Translations under genes and position numbers: made by a program
Notes under the pieces: model-generated
Seen by the model: the letters and a program-made list of their open reading frames with translations, nothing else
Databases searched by the model: none
What the model was told of the DNA's origin: nothing
Assembly: GCF_013450155.1 (NCBI RefSeq)
Contig: NZ_JACCKD010000008.1
Location: 186,001-250,000, forward strand
Length of the DNA stretch: 64,000 bases
Reading direction: 5' to 3'
Source: Haloechinothrix aidingensis
GTDB taxonomy: Bacteria; Actinomycetota; Actinomycetes; Mycobacteriales; Pseudonocardiaceae
Part shown: piece after piece, positions 7,938 to 17,403 of the stretch
How positions within the stretch are numbered: the stretch's first letter is position 1
How the letters are laid out: every line of letters starts with the position of its first letter

Positions 7938-9413
7938 TCAACCCAGCTGCTCCGCCACCGCCTCGGCCAGTCTGGCCACGCCCGGGCGGACGGCGTCGTG
8001 CGGGATGGCGGCGAAGCCGAGCCGGAAGTGGTTGCGGTGGGCATCGGGCGCCGAGAAGAAGATGTCGCCACGCTCGATCACCACACCCAGGTCCAGCGCC
8101 CGCTCGGCGAGCAGGGCGCCGTCCAGCCGCTCCGGCCCGGCCACCCAGATGCTCACGCCGCCCGGTGGTGGGCTCACCTGCCACGGCAGCGTCTCGTTCA
8201 GCGCGTCCCGCAGCGTGCGCCACTTGCGCTGGAGCTGCGTGCGACGCCTGCGGATCGTCTTCTGGTACTCGCCTGCCCCGATGAACAGCGCCATCGCCCG
8301 CTGGATGTGCCCAGAGGCGTGCCGGACGCGGTACCGGCGCTGCCCGCGCAGTTCCCTGATCAGCTCCGGATCCGCCACCAGGTATCCGAGTCGCAGTCCG
8401 GGAGCGAGGAACTTGGAGAACGTGCCGAGGTAGACGACACGATCGCTGCCCGGCAGAGCCTTCAGCGCCGGGGTGGGACTGCCCTGATACCGGAATTCGC
8501 TGTCGAAGTCGTCCTCGATGAACAACGTGTCCGCACGGTCTGCCTGCGCGAGCAGCTCCTTGCGCCGCCCGATCGACAGCGTGACGTTCGTCGGGCTCTG
8601 ATGGCTCGGCGTGAGGTGCAACAGGTCGATACCGTCCAGACTGGATGGTGGCACCAGCCCTGATCCGTCCACGCCGAGCGGAACGATCTCGGCCCCGGCA
8701 CGGGCGAAGATATGTCTCGCGTCGAGGTATCCGGGGTCCTCGACACCGACAGCGTCCCCGGGGCGTAGCAGCGTGTACGCCAGCAGATCCAGACCTTGCT
8801 GCGAACCCAGCGTGATCAGCACGTTGTCGGGGTCGACCTCGATACCGCGGGTCGGCAGTACCTGCCTGCACAGTGCCTCGACCAGGAGCGGGTCGTCCTC
8901 GTCGATACCGTCGCGCAGGCTGTAATGCAGATGTGGCTGTTCGAGGGCCTCCCGCAAGGCGCGGGACCATGCCAGGCGGGGGAAGGACCCGGCATCGACC
9001 TGCCCGGCGACGAACGGGTAGGGGTAGGTGTGCCAGTCCCCGATCTTGGCGATCTCGGGCATGTCGGTGTCCGGACGGTCCCGCAGCCTCCGTGACCACT
9101 CGCCGATGGAGCCGCGGGTCGCCCCTTCCTCGGGTGCGGCCCCTTCCCGGTGCAGGTGCGGCAGCATCTCGGGGTTGACGAACAACCCGCGCCTCGGACG
9201 TGACTCGATGAACCCTTCGGCGAGCAGCTCCTGGTACGCGGCGTTGGCCGTGTTGCGGGAGATGCCCAGTTCCCGCGCCAGTTCCCTGGAGGAGGGCAGG
9301 GCTCGCGTCGGGTCCAGTGCCCCGGTGGCGAGCGCATGCTCGAGCGCCTTGCGCAGCTGCTGGTAGACCGGCTCGGATCCGTCGCGGTCGACCGAGACAA
9401 GGGTTCGTCCCAT
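7938..9413 (-). CDS. tauR: MocR/TauR-type PLP-dependent regulator (GntR HTH + aminotransferase fold)
   Basis: 491 residues. An N-terminal GntR winged helix (residues 10-75; PSSRELARELGISRNTANAAY) is fused to a class I aminotransferase domain with the PLP lysine in YLGTFSKFLAPGLRLGY and FIEDDFDSEF before it. This is the MocR architecture; TauR activates taurine genes in Rhodobacter using PLP and taurine. Location at the end of a taurine locus supports the same role here; PdxR or GabR functions are alternatives. The ATG at 9413 starts the HTH domain directly; a longer in-frame reading has no sensible extra domain. Confidence 0.8.
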   Translation of the reverse strand: MGRTLVSVDRDGSEPVYQQLRKALEHALATGALDPTRALPSSRELARELGISRNTANAAYQELLAEGFIESRPRRGLFVNPEMLPHLHREGAAPEEGATRGSIGEWSRRLRDRPDTDMPEIAKIGDWHTYPYPFVAGQVDAGSFPRLAWSRALREALEQPHLHYSLRDGIDEDDPLLVEALCRQVLPTRGIEVDPDNVLITLGSQQGLDLLAYTLLRPGDAVGVEDPGYLDARHIFARAGAEIVPLGVDGSGLVPPSSLDGIDLLHLTPSHQSPTNVTLSIGRRKELLAQADRADTLFIEDDFDSEFRYQGSPTPALKALPGSDRVVYLGTFSKFLAPGLRLGYLVADPELIRELRGQRRYRVRHASGHIQRAMALFIGAGEYQKTIRRRRTQLQRKWRTLRDALNETLPWQVSPPPGGVSIWVAGPERLDGALLAERALDLGVVIERGDIFFSAPDAHRNHFRLGFAAIPHDAVRPGVARLAEAVAEQLG

Positions 9414-9568
9414 CGGCTCACACTCATCTCGCTGCTGGTGTGCACGCGGCAGGCTCGACCCGCTCCGGCACGCTTCGCCGAGGCGATCCCAGCGCGACGA
9501 CGCGGGTCTCGCACTGAACGGTGTCATACTCCGCGCGTCCTGACCAGGTCCCTGATCGCCGGCCGGGA

Positions 9569-9850
9569 TCAGCCCCCTGCGACCGAGGGAATGACCATGA
9601 CCTCCGTGGAACGGCCGACCGGTGCCCGCACACCGCCGATCCTCCGGCACTCCTCTCCGTCCACATAGAAGTTCACGTACCGGCGAAGCACGCCGCTCTC
9701 GTCGCGCAGCCTGCGCTCCAGCGTGGGGTGGCGTGTAGCGATATCGTCGAGCAGCTCGCCGAGGGTATCGCCGGAGGCCGTGACCTCCGCCGCGCCTCCG
9801 GCGAGCTCGCGCAGCATCGACGGCAGATGCACGGTAACCGCCATTCCCAT
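9569..9850 (-). CDS. MoaD/ThiS-like ubiquitin-fold protein
   Basis: 93 residues of beta-grasp type with the C-terminal Gly-Gly (ending VMVIPSVAGG) that in MoaD and ThiS is activated as a thiocarboxylate for sulfur transfer. The start ATG overlaps the stop of the upstream BNR-repeat gene (TGATG), so translation is coupled. No E1-like MoeB/ThiF or molybdopterin gene is nearby, so a role in molybdopterin synthesis is not supported by context. The partner is the BNR-repeat protein. A sulfur-carrier or protein-modifier role is possible (inference). Confidence 0.82.
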   Translation of the reverse strand: MGMAVTVHLPSMLRELAGGAAEVTASGDTLGELLDDIATRHPTLERRLRDESGVLRRYVNFYVDGEECRRIGGVRAPVGRSTEVMVIPSVAGG

Positions 9851-10932
9851 CACCCTATGACGGCGGCGCGGACACACAGCACGTCCGGCAGGTGGTGGGC
9901 GAGCAACCGCCAGCTGTCGCCCTCATCCGCACTGGCGTACACCTCACCATGACGAGATCCGAAGTAGACACCCGCCGGGTCGGCGTCATCGGTACACAGC
10001 GCGTCACGCAACACCGCGGAGTAGTAGCCCTGTCCCGGAAGCCCGTCACCCGGCCCGGTCCACGTGTCACCGGAGTCCTCGGACCGGTACACGCCGCACC
10101 GCCCACCTTCCGGGGACCTCGTCCGCGCGGATATGGGGAAGCTGTAGACCACGCCCGGCCTGTGCGGGTGCGTGGCGACGGGGAACCCGAAGTCGCCCGG
10201 CAAGCTGTCACTGATCGGCTCCCAGCTCGCACCGCCGTTCACGCTGCGATACAGGTCGCCGTGGTTCTGCAGGAACAACCGGTCCGGCTCACCAGGATCC
10301 ATCGCTACTTTGTGCACGCACTGGCCGAACTCCGGGTACTCGTCCGGCTGGAAGTCGGCACGGATCCCGGAGTTGGTCGGTGTCCAGGAGCCGCCGCCGT
10401 CGGTCGTCTGATACACCCCGCCCGTCGACATCCCCACCAGCACCCGGTTCGCGTCCTGCGGGTGCGGGATGACGGTGTGCAGCGTCTTGCCGCCACCACC
10501 CGGGAACCACTCCGTGCGGTGCGGGTGCTCCCACAGCCCGCGCACCAGCGAGAAACTGCGACCGCCGTCGGTGGAACGGAACAGCGCGCTCGGCTCGACT
10601 CCCGCGTAGACGACCTCCGGCTCGTCGTCCGGCCCAGGGGCCAGCTGCCAGACGCCTTCCAGCGCCTCGCCGGTGTCGGCGGGGAACGCCACAGGAGCGT
10701 CGTCCGGCTCGCTCCACGTCCTCCCCAGGTCGTCGCTGATGACCATGGATGGACCGAAATGACTGGTGAGTGCCCCCGCCAGCAGCCGCGGAGTAGCTCG
10801 CCGCGTATCGATGGCCACCGCCTTGACGTCGGCGAGCGGCAGCAGTGGGCCGGTCACGTCCCATTCCCTGCGATCGCGGCTGCGCGCCAGCCAGAGTCCC
10901 TTGCGCGTTCCTATCGCCAGCAGAACATCCAT
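9850..10932 (-). CDS. BNR/YVTN-type beta-propeller protein (sialidase-like repeats)
   Basis: 360 residues made of repeated blades with Asp-box motifs: SDDLGRTW, STDGGRSF, TTDGGGSW, SVNGGASW, SEDSGDTW and SADEGDSW, about 50 residues apart. No signal peptide or membrane segment, so it is probably cytoplasmic. The Asp-box fold is shared by sialidases and many non-enzymes; catalytic sialidase residues were not identified, so a sialidase label is not justified. Translationally coupled to the downstream MoaD/ThiS-like gene, implying joint function. I do not know what the pair does. Confidence 0.82.
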   Translation of the reverse strand: MDVLLAIGTRKGLWLARSRDRREWDVTGPLLPLADVKAVAIDTRRATPRLLAGALTSHFGPSMVISDDLGRTWSEPDDAPVAFPADTGEALEGVWQLAPGPDDEPEVVYAGVEPSALFRSTDGGRSFSLVRGLWEHPHRTEWFPGGGGKTLHTVIPHPQDANRVLVGMSTGGVYQTTDGGGSWTPTNSGIRADFQPDEYPEFGQCVHKVAMDPGEPDRLFLQNHGDLYRSVNGGASWEPISDSLPGDFGFPVATHPHRPGVVYSFPISARTRSPEGGRCGVYRSEDSGDTWTGPGDGLPGQGYYSAVLRDALCTDDADPAGVYFGSRHGEVYASADEGDSWRLLAHHLPDVLCVRAAVIG

Positions 10933-11104
10933 CGCCTACCTCCCGCAGTGTCCTGACGCCCTGCTCGTACCTTCCCGAGCAGCGGTAACCGGAGCCTACG
11001 CCGGGGAGCCGACAGAGTTCAGGCCCGCGCGCGGATTCCCGGGGTCTCGAAAGCACGGGCGGCACCGGTCGTTGTTGTCGGTGCTGTGCGGCAGGGTTGC
11101 CGGC

Positions 11105-12019
11105 ATGGACGAACTGAGGGGCAAGGTGGCGCTGGTCGCGGGAGCGTCGCGGGCGGCAGGCCGGGCGATCGCGGTGGAGCTGGGCCGGCTGGGAGCGACG
11201 GTCTACGCCACGGGCCGCACGACCCTGCAACGGCGCTCCGAGATGAACCGGCCGGAGACGATCGAGGAGACCGCGGAGCTGGTCACCGCCGCGGGCGGTA
11301 CGGGTGTCGCGGTGCGGGTGGATCACCTGGTGCCGGATGAGGTGGCAGCGCTGGTGGCGCGGGTCGATCGCGAGCAGGGCCGGCTGGATGTGCTGGTGAA
11401 CGACATCTGGGGTGGGGACCTCTACCTGGAGTTCGGGCAGAACCTGTGGGAGCACTCGCTCGAGGGCGGGTTGCGGATGCTGCGGCTCGGGATCGACACC
11501 CACGCCATCACCAGCCACTTCGCGTTGCCGCTGCTGATCGGCCGCGCGGGCGGGCTGGTGATCGAGATGACCGACGGAACCGCGGAGTTCAACGCCAGCT
11601 ACCGGGCCGATGCGGGGTTGTTCTACGACCTGGTGAAGGTGTCGGTGCAGCGGATGGCGCTGGCGCAGTCCGAAGAGCTGCGCCCCTACGGCGGCACCGC
11701 GCTCGCGCTGACTCCGGGGTGGCTGCGCTCCGAGGCCATGCTGGAACACTTCGGTGTGACCGAGGAGAACTGGCGCGACGCGACCGGCGAGGAACCCCAC
11801 TTCGCGATCTCGGAATCCCCGGTTCTCGTCGGCCGCGCAGCGGCGGCCCTCGCGGCGGACCCGGACGTGTCGCGCTGGACCGGTCAGACCCTGTCATCCG
11901 GCAGGCTGGCCGAGGTCTACGGCCTCACCGACACCGACGGCAGCCGCCCCGACGCCTGGCGCTACATGGACGAAGTCCAGAGCAAGGGCAAACCGGCAGA
12001 CACGACCGGCTACCGCTGA
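11105..12019 (+). CDS. SDR-family oxidoreductase
   Basis: 304 residues. N-terminal Rossmann motif GKVALVAGASRAAGRAIAVEL (TGxxxGxG variant AGASRAAGRAIA), an NADP-type VYATGRTT turn, LVNDIWGG where NNAG is usual, and FYDLVKVSVQRMA where the YxxxK motif would sit (Y-DLV-K). The LVNDIWGG variant and a C-terminal extension resemble the DHRS1-like subgroup of short-chain dehydrogenases. Substrate unknown. Isolated, divergent from the BNR gene. Confidence 0.82.
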   Translation: MDELRGKVALVAGASRAAGRAIAVELGRLGATVYATGRTTLQRRSEMNRPETIEETAELVTAAGGTGVAVRVDHLVPDEVAALVARVDREQGRLDVLVNDIWGGDLYLEFGQNLWEHSLEGGLRMLRLGIDTHAITSHFALPLLIGRAGGLVIEMTDGTAEFNASYRADAGLFYDLVKVSVQRMALAQSEELRPYGGTALALTPGWLRSEAMLEHFGVTEENWRDATGEEPHFAISESPVLVGRAAAALAADPDVSRWTGQTLSSGRLAEVYGLTDTDGSRPDAWRYMDEVQSKGKPADTTGYR

Positions 12020-12143
12020 CCCGCCCTGAGCCGCAGTGCGGTCCCGGTCAGGGATGCGGTGATCGCCCGCTGCCCTCCTACCGCAGCCGGTCCGCACGCC
12101 GCCGTCCGTCGTCGTATGTCGAACTGCCCGCGGGCCCGATCCG

Positions 12144-13067
12144 CTACCTGGTCGGGCCGCCCGGTGCCGCGGGAGTCACCGCCGCCTCCGGTCGGGCAGG
12201 CGGCGTGGTCCTGCCACGCGACCGCGACACGCCGACCCCGGCGAGGCAGAGCACCCCGCCTGCCAGCGTCAACCAGCCGGGCACCTCGCCGAGCACGGCC
12301 CACGACATCAGCACCACCAGCGCGGGCACCACGTAGGTCGTCGCGCCCATCCTGCCCGCCGTCGTGCGGGCCAGCGCGTACGCCCAGGTGGTGAACGCCA
12401 GCGCCGTCGGGAACACCCCGAGATAGAGCATGTTCAGCGTCGCCGAGGCCGGAGCCTCGGCGACCCGCGCGAGCAACTGGCCGGAGAACGGCAGGCAGGC
12501 CACGGCCCCGAACATGCAGCCGAAGGCCGTGACCTGAAGCGCGGACGCGTGCCGCAGGGCCGGTTTCTGGCAGACGACACCCGCGCCGTAGGTCAGCGCC
12601 GCGAGCAGGCACAGCAGCACCCCGAGCACCGAGGCGCGGCCCTCGTCCGACATGGACACCCCGACCACGATCGCGCCCGCGAAGGACACCACCATCCCCG
12701 CGAGCAGCCGGACCGGGAACCCCTCGTTGAGCAGCAACCCACCGAGCACCGCGATCACGATCGGGCCGATGTTGACGACCATCGCGGCCGTTCCCGCATC
12801 GACGTGCTGCTCACCCCAGTTCAGCGCGACCATGTACACGCCGAACCACAGCACGCCCGCGGCGGCGATCCCCGGCCACGCCGCGCGGGGCGGCAGGTCC
12901 TCGCGGCGCACGAGCAGGATCAGGCCGAGCACTGCCGATCCCGCGAGTAGCCTGCCGAGGGCGAGCGCCCCCGGATCGTAGTGGTGTCCCGCGCTGCGAA
13001 TGGCGACGAACGCCGACGCCCACAGCGTCACCGTCACGCCTGCCGCCAGCAATGCCCGCTTGTCCAT
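12144..13067 (-). CDS. EamA/DMT-family transporter
   Basis: 307 residues forming about ten hydrophobic helices in two EamA repeats; the first begins VTLWASAFVAIR and the second starts around residue 150 (SVLGVLLCLLAALTYGAG). Members export metabolites or amino acids; the substrate cannot be told. ATG at 13067 is preferred to GTG/TTG codons 15-21 bases upstream; none has a clear ribosome binding site. It lies 3' of radA, the position of disA in mycobacteria. Confidence 0.85.
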   Translation of the reverse strand: MDKRALLAAGVTVTLWASAFVAIRSAGHHYDPGALALGRLLAGSAVLGLILLVRREDLPPRAAWPGIAAAGVLWFGVYMVALNWGEQHVDAGTAAMVVNIGPIVIAVLGGLLLNEGFPVRLLAGMVVSFAGAIVVGVSMSDEGRASVLGVLLCLLAALTYGAGVVCQKPALRHASALQVTAFGCMFGAVACLPFSGQLLARVAEAPASATLNMLYLGVFPTALAFTTWAYALARTTAGRMGATTYVVPALVVLMSWAVLGEVPGWLTLAGGVLCLAGVGVSRSRGRTTPPARPEAAVTPAAPGGPTR

Positions 13068-13192
13068 GGAGTTGGTAGACACGGTCAACGATCATTGCCG
13101 GGCAGCGAACCCCGGGGCAAGCGGTTTTCGGACGTCGCGATGCCTGCCACACGGTGCCGGTACCGGGGCAGGTACCGCCCCGGTCGCCGCCG

Positions 13193-14575
13193 TCACACGA
13201 CGCTCAGGTCGGGGCGCCCCACGTACTCCAGCGCGTCGGCGAGCTCGGCGACCTCGACGGCCCGGATCCCCTCCGGGGCGGGTTCACTACCGGCAGGAAC
13301 CAGCGCCCGGGTGTAGCCCATCCGCGCGGCCTCGACCAGCCGCCTGCCGACGCCACGAACGGGCCGCACCTCGCCCGCGAGCCCTACCTCGCCGACCGCG
13401 ACGAGCCCACGCGGCACGGGCCGGTCACTGTGGGCGGACATCATCGCCAGCGCGATCGCCAGGTCGGCAGCGGGTTCGACCACCGTCATGCCCCCGACGG
13501 TGGCCGCGTATACGTCCTTGCTGCCGACGGCCTTGCGTGCACGCCCTTCGAGTACCGCGAGCACCATCGACACCCGTGCCGAGTCCAGGCCGCTGACAGC
13601 CCGCCTCGGATGCGTCAACGCCGACTGCGTCATCAGCGACTGCACCTCGGCGAGCAGCGGGCGCTTGCCCTCGATCGTCACCGTGATCGCCGTGCCGGGT
13701 ACCGACTGCTCCCGCGGGTTGAGGAACAGCCCGGACGGGTCGCTGATACCCACGATGCCCTCGTCGCGCAGCTCGAAGCAGCCGACCTCGTCAGCGGCAC
13801 CGAAGCGGTTCTTCACCCCGCGCACCATCCGCAGGGTGGAATGGCGCTCACCCTCGAAGTGCAGCACCACGTCGACGACGTGCTCCAGCACGCGCGGCCC
13901 CGCCACCGAGCCTTCCTTGGTCACGTGCCCCACGAGCACGACGGGCAGCCCACGCTCCTTGGCCAGCGCGACCAGGCCCGCCGTGACGTCCTTCACCTGG
14001 GCGACCCCACCGGGTGTGCCATCCACTTTGGGCGAGCTCATGGTCTGTACCGAGTCGACGATCAGCAGCCCGGGATCGATCGCATCCACATGGCCGAGCA
14101 GGGCGGAGAAGTCGCTCTCCGCGGCCAGGTACATCGACTCGTGCAGGTTCCCGGTCCGCTCCGCCCGCAACCGGACCTGCCCCGCCGACTCCTCGCCGGT
14201 GATGTACAGCGACGGCCGGGTCGAACCTGCCGCGCCCGCCACCCACCGGTAGGCGACCTCGAGCAGCAGAGTCGACTTGCCGACTCCTGGCTCGCCCGCG
14301 AGCAGCATCACGGCACCGGGAACCAGCCCGCCGCCGAGCACGCGATCCAGCTCCGCGACTCCGGTCGACCGGGCCCGCGCCGCGTCCAGATCGACCTCGC
14401 CGATCGGCCTCGCCGGGGAGGACGGCGCACCCGCGGCGACCTTGGCGGTCGCTGCCGCAGGCGCGGCCTGCTCGGTGATCGTTCCCCACGCCTGGCATTC
14501 CGGGCAGCGTCCCACCCACTTGGCCACCTCGTAGCCGCACTCCGTACAGCGGTGTTGCGCGCCCTTTCTCGCCAC
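13193..14575 (-). CDS. radA: DNA repair protein RadA (branch migration ATPase)
   Basis: Processes recombination intermediates. The 460-residue protein has an N-terminal four-cysteine zinc finger (CTECGYEVAKWVGRCPEC), Walker A GEPGVGKST near residue 85, the RadA-specific KNRFG motif near residue 250, and a C-terminal Lon-protease-like domain (MTVVEPAADLAIALAM). GTG start at 14575 begins right before the zinc finger. On the opposite strand to carD, as in mycobacteria, but without the usual disA neighbour. Confidence 0.96.
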   Translation of the reverse strand: MARKGAQHRCTECGYEVAKWVGRCPECQAWGTITEQAAPAAATAKVAAGAPSSPARPIGEVDLDAARARSTGVAELDRVLGGGLVPGAVMLLAGEPGVGKSTLLLEVAYRWVAGAAGSTRPSLYITGEESAGQVRLRAERTGNLHESMYLAAESDFSALLGHVDAIDPGLLIVDSVQTMSSPKVDGTPGGVAQVKDVTAGLVALAKERGLPVVLVGHVTKEGSVAGPRVLEHVVDVVLHFEGERHSTLRMVRGVKNRFGAADEVGCFELRDEGIVGISDPSGLFLNPREQSVPGTAITVTIEGKRPLLAEVQSLMTQSALTHPRRAVSGLDSARVSMVLAVLEGRARKAVGSKDVYAATVGGMTVVEPAADLAIALAMMSAHSDRPVPRGLVAVGEVGLAGEVRPVRGVGRRLVEAARMGYTRALVPAGSEPAPEGIRAVEVAELADALEYVGRPDLSVV

Positions 14576-14639
14576 AGCCGCCCACCGTATCCGATGGAAC
14601 CGACTGTTTCCGGGCCAGTCCCGGAGGTCGGCGAGCCTG

Positions 14640-15254
14640 CTAGTGGCCTCCGCCACCGTCCTCGCCGTCGGAGACCTCCACGACCCGATCGTGCGGGGAA
14701 GGCGCGATCGGTGCGAGCACCTCGATGGTGCCTGCCTCACGGAACGTCAACGTCAGGGTCACGCTCTGCGCGGGGCGCACGGGGTGCTCCAGGTCGTTCA
14801 ACACGACCGCGGCCTTGTTACGGACCAGGCCGTCGTCGTCCGCGGCCGGGACGGTCTCCCCGGACTCGTCGAGCCGGCCCGGCTCGACGACGAACAGCGC
14901 CCCGTTACGCAGCACCGTGGCGTCGCCCTCGATCGTGACGTCGCTCGCCACATCGGTGCTGACCGAGACCAGCTCGTCGGGCTCGTCGCCGCGGTTGGCG
15001 ATGTGCATGTTCACCGGAGCATCGGACCCACCAGCGTAGTGATGCTGGTCTTCGCCCTCGGGGAACGCCAACGTGGCGTTGCTGACCACGATGGAGTCCG
15101 TGCGTGCTCCACCGCCGTCGACCGCGGGCAGCTGGGAGTCGGTCTGCGTGATCTGCCCGGCACCACAACCGGCGAGGAGTAGCGCGGAACCGCAGGCAAG
15201 CCCGGCACGCACGGCGAGACGCGAACCGAACAAGCGATTGTTGTGCTGGCCCAC
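14640..15254 (-). CDS. LpqE-like lipoprotein
   Basis: 204 residues with a lipoprotein signal peptide ending LLLAGC (Cys30 as lipidated residue). The mature part is beta-rich, with VNMHIANRGDEPDELVSVSTD resembling the copper chaperone PCu(A)C/DUF461 fold, where histidine and methionine bind copper; EDQHHY and C-terminal GGGGH could be metal ligands (inference). Gene order lpqE between radA and carD matches mycobacteria, so it is the LpqE orthologue by position. GTG start at 15254 with AAGGA about ten bases upstream. Confidence 0.8.
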   Translation of the reverse strand: MGQHNNRLFGSRLAVRAGLACGSALLLAGCGAGQITQTDSQLPAVDGGGARTDSIVVSNATLAFPEGEDQHHYAGGSDAPVNMHIANRGDEPDELVSVSTDVASDVTIEGDATVLRNGALFVVEPGRLDESGETVPAADDDGLVRNKAAVVLNDLEHPVRPAQSVTLTLTFREAGTIEVLAPIAPSPHDRVVEVSDGEDGGGGH

Positions 15255-15588
15255 TGCTCCGGAGTCCTTCCTCGTATCAAGCTGTCCGTCGTCACCGACC
15301 GCGCCTGCCGCGCGTCGCGGGCTCCCACGGCGGGTGCGAACGTCAACGAGCTGACGCGTTCACCCGAAAGCCTAGCTTGACCGAAGCGGCAACCGACTCC
15401 CGCCCCGGGTCGGCACGCCCGGCGATCCCCGCGACGACGCGCTACCTGCGCGAGCACAACAAAAGCCGAGTTGTCAACCCCTTCGACGGTCACACAAGGG
15501 CGCTGACCTGCGAGGACAAAGGCCAGGGGCCTATGGGGGCCACCACACACCGTGCTAGGATAGGCACAGCGAAAGGGGCAGAGGACAC
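15255..15588. promoter_or_regulatory. Divergent promoter region, lpqE-like gene / carD
   Basis: A 334-base gene-free gap between divergent genes. A TAGGAT hexamer at 15556-15561, 28 bases before the carD start, could be the -10 element; no good -35 is visible. The carD ribosome binding region (GGGGCAGAGG) follows. Short in-frame openings here have no recognisable product. Confidence 0.5.
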
Positions 15589-16080
15589 ATGGTTTTCAAA
15601 GTCGGAGAGACTGTCGTCTACCCGCACCACGGTGCCGCGCTAATCGAAGCCATCGAGACTCGCGTGATCAAGGGCGAGGAGAAGCAGTACCTCGTCCTCA
15701 AGGTCGCCCAAGGCGACCTGACCGTGCGCGTTCCCGCGGATAATGCCGAGATCGTCGGTGTCCGTGACGTGGTCAATGATGATGATCTGAACCACGTCTT
15801 CGATGTTCTGCGCGCGCCGCACACCGAGGAACCAACGAACTGGTCCCGACGGTACAAGGCCAACCTGGAGAAGCTCGCCTCGGGCGATGTGAACAAGGTG
15901 GCCGAAGTGGTGCGTGACCTCTGGCGGCGTGAGAAGGATCGAGGCCTTTCCGCCGGTGAGAAGCGGATGCTGGCCAAAGCACGGCAAGTCCTCGTGAGCG
16001 AGCTGGCTCTCGCCGAGGGAACCGACGAGGGCAAGGCCGAGAAGCTGCTCGACGAGGTGCTCGACACCGCACTGGCGTAA
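15589..16080 (+). CDS. carD: CarD-family RNA polymerase-binding regulator
   Basis: 163 residues, normal length. N-terminal RNAP interaction domain ([18 protein letters not shown]), then a basic helical DNA-binding domain ([17 protein letters not shown]...). The tryptophan in NWSRRYKAN is the residue that wedges into the open promoter bubble in mycobacterial CarD. It stabilises open complexes at rRNA and many other promoters. First gene of carD-ispD-ispF-cysS-rlmB. Confidence 0.96.
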   Translation: MVFKVGETVVYPHHGAALIEAIETRVIKGEEKQYLVLKVAQGDLTVRVPADNAEIVGVRDVVNDDDLNHVFDVLRAPHTEEPTNWSRRYKANLEKLASGDVNKVAEVVRDLWRREKDRGLSAGEKRMLAKARQVLVSELALAEGTDEGKAEKLLDEVLDTALA

Positions 16081-16130
16081 CACGCGGTGCACCCGAGCGA
16101 GCTGCGGCCCGGCGTGGTACGCAGGCGTCG

Positions 16131-16829
16131 ATGAGGATCGTCGCGATCGTACCCGCGGCGGGGCGGGGCGCTCGGCTCGGCGCGGCCACGTCGAAGGCGC
16201 TGGTGCCGGTCAAGGGCGTGCCGCTGCTGACGCGCGCCGTCCGGGGCCTGCTCGACTCACGTCGCGTGCAGGCCGTTGTCGTGGCGGCCCCGCCCCAGGA
16301 AGTCGAGCCGTTCACCGCGGCGGTGCGGGCCTTCGGTGAGTCCTGCCGTGTGGTGGCAGGCGGGGCGGACCGTACGTCGTCGGTGCGGCTCGCGCTCGAC
16401 AGCATCGAGCCCGGCTCCTGTGACGGCGTGCTCGTGCACGACGCCGCTCGCGCCTTCACTCCCACCACAGTGGTCGCCAACGTCCTCGCCGGGCTCGAGG
16501 ACGGGGCCGAGGCCGCCGTGCCTGCCGTGCCCGTCACGGACACCGTGAAGGTCGTCGACTCACACGATGTGATTACTGCCACACCTGATCGCAGCGCGCT
16601 GCGCGCGGTACAGACCCCACAGGGGTTCGCGGAGGGCGTGCTGCGGCGGGCTCACGCCGAACAGGCCGCGTCCACCGATCCCGAAGCCACGGACGACGCC
16701 GGGCTCGTCGAACGCCTCGGGATCGCTGTCCGGACGGTGCCGGGAGACGTGCGCGCCATGAAGATCACCACCCCGTTCGATCTCGCCGTCGCCGAGGCGG
16801 TGCTGGCCGGCCAGGAGGTCACGTCATGA
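16131..16829 (+). CDS. ispD: 2-C-methyl-D-erythritol 4-phosphate cytidylyltransferase
   Basis: Third step of the MEP isoprenoid pathway: MEP plus CTP gives CDP-ME. The 232-residue protein starts with the nucleotide-binding motif [18 protein letters not shown] and has VHDAARAF and RAVQTPQGF, all IspD hallmarks. It overlaps ispF by four bases (ATGA), so the two consecutive-pathway enzymes are coupled. Confidence 0.96.
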   Translation: MRIVAIVPAAGRGARLGAATSKALVPVKGVPLLTRAVRGLLDSRRVQAVVVAAPPQEVEPFTAAVRAFGESCRVVAGGADRTSSVRLALDSIEPGSCDGVLVHDAARAFTPTTVVANVLAGLEDGAEAAVPAVPVTDTVKVVDSHDVITATPDRSALRAVQTPQGFAEGVLRRAHAEQAASTDPEATDDAGLVERLGIAVRTVPGDVRAMKITTPFDLAVAEAVLAGQEVTS

Positions 16830-17299
16830 TTCCTCGCGTAGGGCAGGGCGTCGACGTGCATCCCGTCGAACCCGGCCGCCCCTGCTGGATCGCGGGGTTG
16901 CTGTGGCAGGAGGCCGACGGCTGCTCCGGGCACTCCGACGGCGACGTGGCCGCGCACGCGCTGTGCGACGCCGTGCTGTCCGCGGCATGCCTGGGTGACC
17001 TGGGGGCCGTCTTCGGCACCGGCGAGGACCGCTGGGCAGGAGTGCGCGGCACGGACCTGCTCGCCGAGGTCAGCAACCGGGTCGCCGACGCGGGGTGGAC
17101 CGTCGGGAACGCCACCGTTCAGGTCATCGGCAACGCACCCAAGATCGGCACGCGCCGCGCCGAGGCGCAGGGGGTGCTGTCCCGGTCACTGGGCGGGCCG
17201 GTGAGCGTGTCGGGTACGACCTCCGACGGGCTGGGCCTGACCGGGCGGGGCGAGGGTCTCGCCGCCATCGCCACCGCGCTGCTGTTCTCCCCGGGCTGA
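16826..17299 (+). CDS. ispF: 2-C-methyl-D-erythritol 2,4-cyclodiphosphate synthase
   Basis: Cyclises CDP-ME 2-phosphate to MEcPP in the MEP pathway. 157 residues; metal ligands in GQGVDVHPV (Asp, His) and [15 protein letters not shown], followed by IGNAPKI. Usual length. Its ATG overlaps the ispD stop. Confidence 0.96.
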   Translation: MIPRVGQGVDVHPVEPGRPCWIAGLLWQEADGCSGHSDGDVAAHALCDAVLSAACLGDLGAVFGTGEDRWAGVRGTDLLAEVSNRVADAGWTVGNATVQVIGNAPKIGTRRAEAQGVLSRSLGGPVSVSGTTSDGLGLTGRGEGLAAIATALLFSPG

Positions 17300-17403
17300 C
17301 CCACTCTCCGGCGACCGGCGTGCCCGGCCGACCAGCGAGGCAGCAGCGGCTGCCGGCCACACCGCCACGCGCGCGCTCGGACCTCTCCCGTACCCTCTAC
17401 CAC

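Noticed and set aside
9850-10932. Annotation as a sialidase
   Set aside because: Only Asp-box repeats are visible; no catalytic arginine triad or nucleophile tyrosine could be identified.
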